Part shown: positions 16,800-24,314 of the stretch, one piece after another
Position numbering within the stretch: the stretch's first letter is position 1
How the letters are laid out: each line of letters begins with the position of its first letter
Assembly: GCA_934615235.1 (NCBI GenBank)
Contig: CAKTTL010000025.1
Span: 1-31,738 of the forward strand
Direction of reading: 5' to 3'
DNA: 31,738 bases
Source: an uncultured Clostridia bacterium
GTDB taxonomy: Bacteria; Bacillota; Clostridia; Christensenellales; Aristaeellaceae
The notes under the pieces: generated by a model
What the model was told of the DNA's origin: nothing
The model's input: only the letters and a program-made list of their open reading frames with translations
The model's database searches: none
Made by a program: the position numbers and the translations under genes

Positions 16800-17963
16800 C
16801 TATTTCCGTTTCAGGCACAGCGCGGCAAAATACGCCGCGCCCAGCGGCAGCATCGCCTCGTTAATCCGAAACAGCGGCGTATGAATTGTTTCCGTATAGC
16901 CGGTGGTAATGGAGACCTTCGCGCCGCGCACTTGCTGCGTGTATTCGCCAAAGTCCTCCGATCCCATGGAAAGCCCCGTCGCCTTGCGAACGCGGTCGTC
17001 ATCCCACAGCCAGCGAACGGTATTCTCCGCATATGCGACGCAATCCGAGTCGTTCTGCACACACGCGCATTTTTCCCGGAAAACGACCTGCGCTTCTCCG
17101 CGCATTGCGGCCGCGATGCCGGAAGCAACCTCCTCGATGCGCCGGCAGAGCCGTTCGCGAACGCTCTGCTTCATGGTGCGCAGCGTGCCTTCCAGCGTCA
17201 TTTCGCCGCAGAGGATATTGCGCGCCGTGCCGCCCTGCATCCTGCCAATCGTCAGCACTGCGTTATCCCCCGCCCAGGTTTCCCGGGAAAGCAGATCCTG
17301 CAGGGCGAGCAGAATATGCGCGGCGATGACCGCCGCGTCCACACCGCCCTCCGGATACGCACCGTGGCAGCCTTTGCCCTTGACGATCACGTCAAAATTA
17401 TCGCAGGAAGCATTGATGCATCCGTTCATCGTATAAAACAGGCCGACGCGGGGATCGGAGCGCACATGCATGCAATAAGCCTCCGTCACATCCTGCAAAA
17501 CACCCTTTTCCACCATAAACGCGGCGCCGCCCAGCGTCTCCTCCGCCGGCTGAAAAACCAGCCGCACCGGGCGGCTGAGCTGATCGCGATGGTTCTGCAG
17601 CAGCTGCGCTGCGCCAAGCAGCATCGTTGCGTGGCTGTCATGCCCGCACGCGTGCATCACGCCGTCGTTTTGTGAAGCGTACGGCAGTCCCGTCGCTTCC
17701 CGAATGGGCAGCGCGTCAATATCTGCGCGCAGCAGAACGGCGTTTTCCATATTCCCCTCTATCGGCAGATCGACGATCGTCCCCGTCTGCGCCGCCGTAA
17801 AGGGCAGGCCAAGTTTCGTCAGCTCCGCCCGGATAATTTCAGCCGTTTCCTTTTCCTGAAAGCCCAGTTCAGGGTGCATATGCAGCCGGCGGTAGATATC
17901 CGCCAGCTTTTCTTCAAGTGCGCCCGCTTCCTGCCGCAGCGCCTGCGCTGTTAAGTCTTTCAT
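16800..17963 (-). CDS. M20D-family metallo-amidohydrolase/peptidase
   Basis: The 387-residue enzyme fits the M20D amidohydrolases (hippurate/N-acyl-amino-acid type). Metal ligands visible are C106 and H108 in MHACGHDSH, E141/E142 in QPAEE, H166 in MHVRSD and a late histidine in ETIHTPLF near 363. Residues 180-300 form the small dimerisation domain. It cleaves an amide bond: deacylating an amino compound or splitting a small conjugate. There is no signal peptide, so it is cytoplasmic. The ATG lies one base after the SDR stop, so the two are translationally coupled. An amidase in a sugar operon hints at an N-acylated or amino-acid-conjugated substrate. Confidence 0.92.
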   Translation of the reverse strand: MKDLTAQALRQEAGALEEKLADIYRRLHMHPELGFQEKETAEIIRAELTKLGLPFTAAQTGTIVDLPIEGNMENAVLLRADIDALPIREATGLPYASQNDGVMHACGHDSHATMLLGAAQLLQNHRDQLSRPVRLVFQPAEETLGGAAFMVEKGVLQDVTEAYCMHVRSDPRVGLFYTMNGCINASCDNFDVIVKGKGCHGAYPEGGVDAAVIAAHILLALQDLLSRETWAGDNAVLTIGRMQGGTARNILCGEMTLEGTLRTMKQSVRERLCRRIEEVASGIAAAMRGEAQVVFREKCACVQNDSDCVAYAENTVRWLWDDDRVRKATGLSMGSEDFGEYTQQVRGAKVSITTGYTETIHTPLFRINEAMLPLGAAYFAALCLKRK

Positions 17964-17964
17964 C

Positions 17965-18723
17965 TCAATCAGTTCCCTTCAGCGCCAGTCCACGCCCGCC
18001 GTCCACCACATACGTCTGCCCTGTAATAAATCCCGCATCCTCGGAGGCCAGGAAGCATACCAGCTTCGCGACGTCCGCTGCGGTGCATTTCTGATGCAGC
18101 TCGTTCGTTTCCAGGGCGCGATGGTCGCTGGCCTTTTCCTCCGGCCGCATCACAATGCCGGGGGCGACGCTGTTTACCGTGATTTTATATTCGCCCAGCT
18201 CCTTGGCGAGCGATTTCACCATCGCGATCACGCCGCCTTTTGCGGCGGAATAATCCGCCAGATTGCGGCAGCCGTTATAACCGATAACGGAGGAGAACGG
18301 AATAATCCGTCCGCCGCGGCCCTGCTCGATCATAATGCGCGCCGCCGCACGCGCGGTATAAAACGCACCGTATAGATTCACCTTGATAATTCGGTCGATC
18401 ACTTCGTCCGTCTGCTGCACCAGCGGACGGTTCTCGTCCCGCGCGCTGCCGCCCGCGGCATGTACCATGATATCCAGACCGCCCATCCGCTCCGCGGCGT
18501 TTTTCACCGCTTCGTCCACAGAAGCCGAAGAAGTCACATCGCCTGTCACACCGATAGCCGTTACGCCCGCTGCGTTAATCTCACCCACGGTTTTCTCAAC
18601 GCCCTCCGCGTTTCGATCAAACACAGCCACTTTCGCTCCGCGCGCCGCAAACTCTTTTGCGGTAAAAGATCCGATATATCCGCCCGCGCCCGTAACAAAG
18701 ACATTTTTTCCTGCAAAATCCAT
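17965..18723 (-). CDS. SDR-family NAD(P)-dependent dehydrogenase
   Basis: A classical short-chain dehydrogenase of 252 residues. The cofactor motif is TGAGGYIG (11-18), the catalytic serine is S144 or S145, and Y158-x-x-x-K162 is intact. The terminal GQTYVVDGGRG is typical. It oxidises or reduces a secondary alcohol, often of a sugar or polyol. The ATG at 18723 has GGAGGAG 9 nt upstream; a 42-residue upstream extension runs through the intercistronic hairpins and is rejected. It is the first enzyme gene after the binding protein, separated by 137 bp of structured RNA, and it overlaps functionally with the coupled M20 gene. Confidence 0.92.
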   Translation of the reverse strand: MDFAGKNVFVTGAGGYIGSFTAKEFAARGAKVAVFDRNAEGVEKTVGEINAAGVTAIGVTGDVTSSASVDEAVKNAAERMGGLDIMVHAAGGSARDENRPLVQQTDEVIDRIIKVNLYGAFYTARAAARIMIEQGRGGRIIPFSSVIGYNGCRNLADYSAAKGGVIAMVKSLAKELGEYKITVNSVAPGIVMRPEEKASDHRALETNELHQKCTAADVAKLVCFLASEDAGFITGQTYVVDGGRGLALKGTD

Positions 18724-18767
18724 ATGCTCTCGCTCCTCCGCGTTTCCCTTCAAATTACAGCAGCCGC

Positions 18768-18847
18768 TGTCCCAAAGCGCCGTCATGCGCCGCCTTGGGA
18801 CAATTTCCGCTATAGGCAACGGTATCGCGTAAAAGCGATACCGTTGC
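18768..18847 (-). other. Two intercistronic hairpins between the binding protein and SDR genes
   Basis: The stem at 18816-18847 is perfect over 13 bp (GCAACGGTATCGC with mirror arm, 6-nt loop). A second, imperfect one spans 18768-18802 (TGTCCCAA with TTGGGACA, plus inner pairs). Neither is followed by a T tract on either strand, so simple termination is unlikely. In many ABC operons such structures stabilise the upstream binding-protein message or are processing sites; that role is inferred here. Confidence 0.65.
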
Positions 18848-18860
18848 AAATAAACTCAAA

Positions 18861-20447
18861 TTAGTCGGCGTAGTAACGATCCAGGCCGCGCTGCGTGATT
18901 TCAATCGCCTCGAGCAGACCGAGATTGTTCACCTTTTCGACGTACTTGTCGAAGTTGTCCAGCGATTCCTTGCCGGTGATGAAAGCGAACTTCATTTCAG
19001 ACACGTAGGTATCCACTTCCGCCATGATTTCATTGCGGCGCTCGGCGTCCTCAGTCGAAAGGTTGATCGCGGGCATCACGTACGCGTTATCCACGTTGGG
19101 ATCGTCGCTCCAGAGCTTGCGGTTAATGGCTTTGCCGGTATACGGGCCGGTCATGTTGTCGCCCCACCACATCTTGCTGCCCAGGTGGATGCGGTCGCAG
19201 TAGGCGATGTTGCCCGTTGTTTTGCCGTCGGGGTTGTGGAGCGCGTAATCGGTGTAGTACGGCACGCCGTCCTTCCACTCGAAGGTCAGGCCTTCCACGC
19301 CAACGCCGGCGATGACGGCGCCTTCCCATGTGTAGGAATAGTTCAGCAGCTGCACAGCCGTCTCGATATCCTTGCAGTTGGTGGTGATCACGGACACATA
19401 CGCGAGGCCGCTGCTGACGGGGGCGTTGCTGATATCCGTGTGCAGTTTGGAATCTTCCGCCTTGCGCATATAGGGCAGGGGCGTCTGTTCCACGCCTTCA
19501 ACGCCGAGCAGGCGGTCGTACGTCTGGTCAACATTGCCGGTATAGCAGGCCAGTTTGCCGCCGTCGAAGAGCGCGTACACTTCGTTGCTGGTCAGCGTCG
19601 CCAGGTCCTTGCTCATGTAGCCCTTTTCATACCACTTGTTCATCAGGGCGAGGTAATCCTTGTAGGCGGGCTCGTTCGCGTAATGATGCGCCTTGCCGTC
19701 GATCTGGTACCAGTTGCAGTACATGTCGAAGGCGCCCATCAGCAGAACCTGCTGGCTGCTGTCGCTCAGCGACATATAGAAGGGCGTCACGCCCGGCTTG
19801 TTCGCCAGCACCGCGTCGAAGTACGCTTCGTATTCTTCGATCGTGCGGGGTTCGCTCATGCCGAATTCCTTCAGCCAGTCCGCGCGGCAGATGCAGCGGT
19901 TGAACGGAATGGCCTTGCCAAGGTCCATGCGGTAGAAGCCGTAAACGCGGTCTGCATTATCACCCTGGTAAATTTTCTTCTGCGCAGCGCGGTTGCCGTC
20001 GATCAGGGACTTGTACTGCGGCGCATACTGCTCAAGGTACGGCGCGATATCGATGATCAGGCCGTCCTCGTACATCTGGTTCAGGCCGCCTTCATACCAT
20101 GTGTCGTTGGACAGCATGATGATGTCCGGCAGGGAGTTGGTATCCATGAACAGCAGGTTGAACTGCTCTTTCGCCATGCCGACGGTCGGATGAATGAATT
20201 CGATCGTAACGCCGGTCTGCTTTTCGATTTCCTGGTAGGCCGTGTTCTCAGCATAGCTGCTGATGAACGCGACGGCAGACTTGTTGATTTCCATCCACCA
20301 CGAAAGGGTCTTGTTTCCGGGGATAGGATACTGGCCTTCGTTCACATGCGGAGGCATGAAACGGTCGGTCATGCGATCTTCGGCAAGCGCCGCGCCGCAG
20401 GACAGCAGCATTACGGCTGCCAGAATCAGAGCGAGAAACTTTTTCAT
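18861..20447 (-). CDS. Sugar ABC transporter solute-binding protein (family 1, LipO-like)
   Basis: The 528-residue protein has a secretion leader (MKK, hydrophobic 5-15) with a possible lipobox LLSC at about 14-17 and an alternative cleavage after ALA at about 22. The mature part is a large type of solute-binding protein common with LplB/YtcP permeases, which usually take up oligosaccharides or uronate-containing sugars. AAAGGAG lies 10 nt before the ATG. The gene follows both permeases and is bracketed by hairpins (20471-20492 before it, 18768-18847 after it). No ATPase gene is present; a shared MsmX-type ATPase is the usual solution in these systems. Ligand is not predictable. Confidence 0.9.
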   Translation of the reverse strand: MKKFLALILAAVMLLSCGAALAEDRMTDRFMPPHVNEGQYPIPGNKTLSWWMEINKSAVAFISSYAENTAYQEIEKQTGVTIEFIHPTVGMAKEQFNLLFMDTNSLPDIIMLSNDTWYEGGLNQMYEDGLIIDIAPYLEQYAPQYKSLIDGNRAAQKKIYQGDNADRVYGFYRMDLGKAIPFNRCICRADWLKEFGMSEPRTIEEYEAYFDAVLANKPGVTPFYMSLSDSSQQVLLMGAFDMYCNWYQIDGKAHHYANEPAYKDYLALMNKWYEKGYMSKDLATLTSNEVYALFDGGKLACYTGNVDQTYDRLLGVEGVEQTPLPYMRKAEDSKLHTDISNAPVSSGLAYVSVITTNCKDIETAVQLLNYSYTWEGAVIAGVGVEGLTFEWKDGVPYYTDYALHNPDGKTTGNIAYCDRIHLGSKMWWGDNMTGPYTGKAINRKLWSDDPNVDNAYVMPAINLSTEDAERRNEIMAEVDTYVSEMKFAFITGKESLDNFDKYVEKVNNLGLLEAIEITQRGLDRYYAD

Positions 20448-20470
20448 TTGAAGTTCTCTCCTTTCATATT

Positions 20471-20492
20471 TTTATGCTGATAACAGCATAAA
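20471..20492 (-). other. Hairpin just before the binding-protein ribosome binding site
   Basis: A perfect 9-bp stem (TTTATGCTG at 20471-20479, mirror arm 20484-20492, ATAA loop) sits between the second permease stop and the Shine-Dalgarno of the binding protein. No T tract follows. It could serve as a processing or 5' stabilising structure. Confidence 0.55.
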
Positions 20493-20499
20493 ATTCTCC

Positions 20500-21387
20500 T
20501 CAGCCCTTCACCGAGCCCAGCATTACGCCGGTGACAAAATACTTTTGCACGAAGGGATAAATGCAAAGTATCGGCACAGTCGACACGATGATCGTACAGT
20601 ACTTGATAACCTCTTCCAGATAGAACACGCCGTCTTCCGCCGTTACGCCGTCGTTGCCGCTGGTCTGATTGGCAATCAGAATTTCCCGCAGGAACAGCTG
20701 CAGCGGATATTTGGTTCTCGACCGCAGGAAGATGGAAGCGTTAAACCATGCGTTCCAGCGGCCCACTGCGTAAAACAGCGCCACAACGGCAATTGTTGCC
20801 TTCGTAACGGGCAGAAGGATGCGGAAAAGAATAACGAAATCATTCGCGCCGTCCAGCATGGCGCTTTCCTCCAGCGAATGGGGAACCTGCAGAAACGCCG
20901 TGCGCATAACCATCAGATTGTAGGTGGTAATCGCCGTCGCGAGGATAACCGACCAGCGGCTGTCAAACAGGCCCAGCTTGCTGACCACCATAAAATCCGG
21001 AATCATGCCGCCGCCAATGTACATCGTGATGACAATCAGAATCATGACGGGCTTTTTGAGCATCAGTCCGGGACGCGTAAGCGCGTAAGCGCCCAGAATC
21101 GTCAGCAGCATGCTCAGCGACGAGCCTACCAGCACATAAAACAGCGTGTTCCCATAGCCGGTAAGAATGTTCTGATTGTTCAGAACGGCCTCATAACCCC
21201 TGAGCGAATACCCCGCCGGCCAGATCAACGCTCCCGTGTTGGAAAGCAGTTCTCCCGGATCGCTGAAGGAAGCCATCAGACAATGCCAGAGAGGATAAAA
21301 GAACACAAGCGTTAAAAGCAGAAGGATGATAATATTCACCGCGTTAAAAGCGCGTTCGCCGCGGGATTTGTTTTCTACGATCGCCAT
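20500..21387 (-). CDS. Carbohydrate ABC transporter permease (YtcP/CUT1 type)
   Basis: The 295-residue membrane protein has six predicted helices and the CUT1 permease EAA-like loop (LEESAMLDGANDFVILFRI, around 180-200) that contacts the ATPase. The ending FVTGVMLGSVKG is typical of YtcP-like proteins. AAGGAG lies about 8 nt before the ATG. It is the second gene of the operon, 12 bp after the first permease, and together they form the heterodimeric channel for the following binding protein. Confidence 0.93.
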   Translation of the reverse strand: MAIVENKSRGERAFNAVNIIILLLLTLVFFYPLWHCLMASFSDPGELLSNTGALIWPAGYSLRGYEAVLNNQNILTGYGNTLFYVLVGSSLSMLLTILGAYALTRPGLMLKKPVMILIVITMYIGGGMIPDFMVVSKLGLFDSRWSVILATAITTYNLMVMRTAFLQVPHSLEESAMLDGANDFVILFRILLPVTKATIAVVALFYAVGRWNAWFNASIFLRSRTKYPLQLFLREILIANQTSGNDGVTAEDGVFYLEEVIKYCTIIVSTVPILCIYPFVQKYFVTGVMLGSVKG

Positions 21388-21399
21388 GTTTTCCTCTCC

Positions 21400-22344
21400 T
21401 TACCAAAGACTGTTCTCAGTCAGCCGAGCGAACGACTTGTTCACGACAACCAGAATGATGATGTTGATGATCGAATTCATCAGGCCGATCGCCGTGCCCA
21501 GACCATATTTCGCGCCCAGCAGGCCGTAACGGTACAGGTAGGTCGAAATCACGTCCGCCGTTTCGTAAATCGTGCTGTTGTAAAGCAGGATGATTTTTTC
21601 ATAGCCCAAGCTCATGATATGGCCCACGCGCATGATGAACTGCACGGTGATAATCGGCACCAGCGCCGGCAGCGTAACGTGCAGAATCCGCTGGAATTTG
21701 TTCGCGCCGTCGATATAGGCCGCTTCGTAAAGCTGCGTATCCACGCCGGAGAGCGTCGCCAGGTAGATAATGCTGCTCCAGCCGACGCTTTGCCAGATGC
21801 CCGAACCGATGTGTATCGTGCGGTAAAGGGAGGGATCGGTCAGCAGGTTGTACCGTTCCTGCCCCAACAAAGCGCGGACGCTGTTGAACAGTCCGTCCGA
21901 AGCGCAGAATTCGCGCAGCATACCGCAGACAACCACGAGGGAGATAAAATGCGGAATATAGCTGATTGTCTGAATCGTCTTTTTCAGTCCCTTAGATCCT
22001 ACTTCGTTAATCATCAACGCAAGCAGAATCGGCGCGGGAAAGGAAAAAATAATGCCGTAAACATTCAAAAGCAGCGTGTTGCGAATCAGCCGCCAGCAAT
22101 AGCTGTTATTGAAAAATTTAACGAAATTGTCCAGCCCGACCCACTGACTGCCCATGATCCCCTTCGCCGTTTTGAAATTCTGGAAGGCAATCACCAGATA
22201 GCCCATCGAACCGTACTTGAAAATCAGATAATATATCGCCACCGGCAAAAGCATCAGATACACCATCCAGTAGCGCCGCATATCCTTTTTCAGACGTTGA
22301 AAAAAGTTCTGTTGTCTTTTCCCTGCTCCGACAGCAGTATGCAC
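21400..22344 (-). CDS. Carbohydrate ABC transporter permease (LplB type)
   Basis: The 314-residue integral membrane protein starts with a short cytoplasmic tail and about six helices. The EAA loop is LYEAAYIDGANKFQRILHV (about 215-235). FQNF with GIMGSQWVGLDNFVKFF is the family's usual periplasmic segment. The start is GTG at 22344, with GAGGGTGAAGG just upstream. It is the first gene of the operon, behind the promoter candidate at 22388-22416 and divergent from the araC-like gene. It pairs with the YtcP-type permease downstream. Confidence 0.92.
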   Translation of the reverse strand: MHTAVGAGKRQQNFFQRLKKDMRRYWMVYLMLLPVAIYYLIFKYGSMGYLVIAFQNFKTAKGIMGSQWVGLDNFVKFFNNSYCWRLIRNTLLLNVYGIIFSFPAPILLALMINEVGSKGLKKTIQTISYIPHFISLVVVCGMLREFCASDGLFNSVRALLGQERYNLLTDPSLYRTIHIGSGIWQSVGWSSIIYLATLSGVDTQLYEAAYIDGANKFQRILHVTLPALVPIITVQFIMRVGHIMSLGYEKIILLYNSTIYETADVISTYLYRYGLLGAKYGLGTAIGLMNSIINIIILVVVNKSFARLTENSLW

Positions 22345-22387
22345 ACCTTCACCCTCTTTGCTTTACGTTCGTTTCATGACAGGGCAT

Positions 22388-22416
22388 ATTTTATTCAACC
22401 GCGCCCTTATTGTAAA
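22388..22416 (-). promoter_or_regulatory. Candidate promoter of the nine-gene sugar operon
   Basis: On the minus strand TTTACA (22416-22411) and TAAAAT (22393-22388) are separated by 17 nt, about 45 nt upstream of the first permease GTG. The -35 differs from consensus in one base. It lies within the region where the divergent AraC-type regulator is expected to bind. Confidence 0.6.
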
Positions 22417-22433
22417 TGGTCATCGCGATATAT

Positions 22434-22495
22434 TTGTCATTTTTGATACTCGTTTTTTATAATCGCCTTGTCAAACCTCTTAATTTGTTTATAAT
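22434..22495 (+). promoter_or_regulatory. Two tandem promoter-like sites for the araC-like gene
   Basis: TTGTCA (22434-22439) with TATAAT (22458-22463, 18-nt spacer) is followed 4 nt later by TTGTCA (22468-22473) with TATAAT (22490-22495, 16-nt spacer). The two TTGTCA boxes are 34 bp apart, about three helical turns, so they could also be direct-repeat half-sites of an AraC operator. Confidence 0.6.
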
Positions 22496-22498
22496 AAA

Positions 22499-22538
22499 AA
22501 TGCAGGTTTGAGCCGAAATTCACCTGCATTCAAGGAGG
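22499..22538 (+). promoter_or_regulatory. Leader hairpin and ribosome binding site of the araC-like gene
   Basis: A perfect 9-bp inverted repeat (AATGCAGGT at 22499-22507, mirror arm at 22522-22530) ends one base before AAGGAGG (22532-22538), which is 4 nt from the ATG. If the upper promoter-like sites are used, the stem lies at the very 5' end of the mRNA and could affect ribosome access. Confidence 0.55.
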
Positions 22539-22542
22539 CTTC

Positions 22543-23313
22543 ATGCGTCTTTCCGATGTGCTGATTCAGCGGGTCGTAGCGGTCAACCGCGTAAATCGCC
22601 TGCTTGGCAATTATGTGGTCAAAAACCGCCCGCAGTGCACGCTGAGCTATAAAATCTCAGGCCACAGCGAATTCGTCCAGCACGGCAATAAATATATTTC
22701 CGATCGAAACCATATCGTTTTCGTTCCGGCCGGCGCGAGCTATACCTTTAATTGTCAGGAAACGGGCGAATGTATTCTGCTGGAATTCGAAGCGTCTCAG
22801 GCCGGGGACGAACTGCAGAGTTTCCTGATCCATAACGACGTTGAAGTGCTTTCTCTTTTCAGTAAAATCGAACAGGCCCATACCTTCCGCAAAGCCGGAT
22901 ACGACTCCTACTGCATGAGCGGCCTGTATCGCCTGTTCTACTATATGGATATTCAGACCGAAAACGCCTATGTCGTCGATCAGAAAAAGAAACGCATTCA
23001 GCCCGGACTGGATTATCTGGAAGCGCATATCTGCGACCCTTCGCTCAACAGCAAAACGCTGGCCGATATCTCCGGCATCAGCGAAGTGTATTTCCGCAAG
23101 CTGTTTACGCTCATCTACGGACTGCCCCTCAAACATTATATCCACCTGACCCGCATGGAAAAGGCGAAGGGCATGCTGCTTTCCCGTGAAATGTCCATCC
23201 GTCAGGTCGCGGAAGAGACGGGCTTTTCCGATATATACAGCTTCAGCAAGGCTTTTCGCAAATTAAACGATTGCACCCCGTCGGAATACCGAAAAAAACG
23301 CTGGCAACAATAA
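22543..23313 (+). CDS. AraC-family transcriptional regulator
   Basis: The 256-residue protein has an N-terminal cupin-like sensing domain (about 20-110, with HIVFVPAGASYTF) and a C-terminal double helix-turn-helix domain. The first HTH is around TLADISGISEVYFRKLF (about 172-190) and the second around IRQVAEETGFSDIYSFSKAF (about 218-238), followed by the hallmark PSEYRK. It lies divergently to the sugar operon across 198 bp and most likely activates it upon binding a sugar. The start is fixed by AAGGAGG. Ligand unknown. Confidence 0.93.
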   Translation: MRLSDVLIQRVVAVNRVNRLLGNYVVKNRPQCTLSYKISGHSEFVQHGNKYISDRNHIVFVPAGASYTFNCQETGECILLEFEASQAGDELQSFLIHNDVEVLSLFSKIEQAHTFRKAGYDSYCMSGLYRLFYYMDIQTENAYVVDQKKKRIQPGLDYLEAHICDPSLNSKTLADISGISEVYFRKLFTLIYGLPLKHYIHLTRMEKAKGMLLSREMSIRQVAEETGFSDIYSFSKAFRKLNDCTPSEYRKKRWQQ

Positions 23314-23316
23314 ACG

Positions 23317-23407
23317 TCCCCCGCCCGCGCCCGCAGGCGCAAACGGCTTTCTTGGAAAGGGGTCCAGGGGGAAACCTTCTTTCTCCTGAAAGAAGGTTTC
23401 CCCCTGG
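23317..23407 (-). repeat. Modular palindromic intergenic repeat, copy 3 (reversed)
   Basis: Read on the minus strand it begins with a perfect 20-bp inverted repeat (arms 23407-23388 and 23383-23364, 4-nt centre), continues with ACCCCTTTCCAAGAAAGCCG (to about 23343), and ends in a short GC hairpin (GCGCC/GGCGC, 23328-23341). It fills the gap between the convergent araC-like and lipid kinase genes. CCCCCTGGCGTT is repeated right after the palindrome (about 23400-23411 and 23414-23425), the second copy running into the lipid kinase stop codon. Confidence 0.85.
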
Positions 23408-23423
23408 CGTTCTCCCCCTGGCG

Positions 23424-24314
23424 TTATTCTCCGGGCCCCATCAGCTCGATCGCGCTGTGGAGATTTTCGACGACAACCTCGGCCGCGCCCTCAGCGAACT
23501 CGCCGTCGAGTGTCCAGGGCATGCCGGGCTCCGGGCGGAAAACGAGGCGCGCCGCGCGGACAAAGTTGAGCATGGGGTTATCGTAATTGCGCGAAGCAAG
23601 CGCGGTGATGATGTTCTGCAGCTCGACGGCGTTTTCCGGGTTGCGGATGAGCAGCGTCTCAAAAAGGCCGTCGTTCATATCCACCATGCCGGGAGAGAGC
23701 TTCAATACGCCGCCGAGCGAGGTGGAATTGCAGACCGCGCCGAAGAGATAATCCCCGTCGTATACCTGCCCGTCGGTCTCGAGCCGGACGGCGCGCGGAC
23801 GAATGTTCGGCAAGTCCTTCAGCCCCTCCAGCAGATAGGCCGCGTGCCCGAGCACGTTCTTGACGTTCTGCGGCGTGGAATACGACGTGGCCGTGAACGC
23901 GCCGAAGGACGCGGTATAGCAGAAGTAGCGATCCCGGAACCTGCCCACGTCCAGCGGGTGCGGGCGGCCTTCCATAATATCGCGCGCAGCGCGTAAAAGA
24001 TCGGACGAAAGCCCGAGACTGGCGGCGAAATCGTTCGTGCTGCCCGCAGGGATATACCCCACCGGCGTTTTGTGCCCGCCGCGCATGAGGCCGGTCACCG
24101 TCTCGTTGAGCGTGCCGTCTCCGCCGGAGGTGACGATCAGATCGTATTCCCCCGCATAATCCTGCGCAAACGCCACCGCGTCGCCGCGCCTGGCCGTGAC
24201 GCAGACGGTGCTCAGATACCCGTATTCCGCGAAAATAGCGATCAGATCCGCCAGCGCCTTGCGCGATTTCTGCAGCCCGGCGTTCGGGTTGATGATCAGC
24301 AGCAGCTTTTTCAT
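23424..24314 (-). CDS. Diacylglycerol kinase-like lipid kinase (DagK/YegS family)
   Basis: The 296-residue protein has the DAGK catalytic domain: start LLLIINPNAG, the nucleotide-binding GGDGT at 64-68, and PVGYIPAGSTNDFA near 84-97. The C-terminal beta-sandwich holds LDVG and DGEF. It phosphorylates diacylglycerol or a related lipid at the membrane and so recycles DAG from lipid-linked polymer synthesis. The ATG overlaps the stop of the M32 peptidase gene as ATGA, so the two are translationally coupled. The stop codon abuts repeat copy 3. Exact lipid substrate is not determined. Confidence 0.92.
   Translation of the reverse strand: MKKLLLIINPNAGLQKSRKALADLIAIFAEYGYLSTVCVTARRGDAVAFAQDYAGEYDLIVTSGGDGTLNETVTGLMRGGHKTPVGYIPAGSTNDFAASLGLSSDLLRAARDIMEGRPHPLDVGRFRDRYFCYTASFGAFTATSYSTPQNVKNVLGHAAYLLEGLKDLPNIRPRAVRLETDGQVYDGDYLFGAVCNSTSLGGVLKLSPGMVDMNDGLFETLLIRNPENAVELQNIITALASRNYDNPMLNFVRAARLVFRPEPGMPWTLDGEFAEGAAEVVVENLHSAIELMGPGE

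Noticed and set aside
18816..18847. The 13-bp hairpin as an intrinsic terminator inside the sugar operon
   Set aside because: No T tract follows on either strand, and downstream genes keep tight operon spacing.
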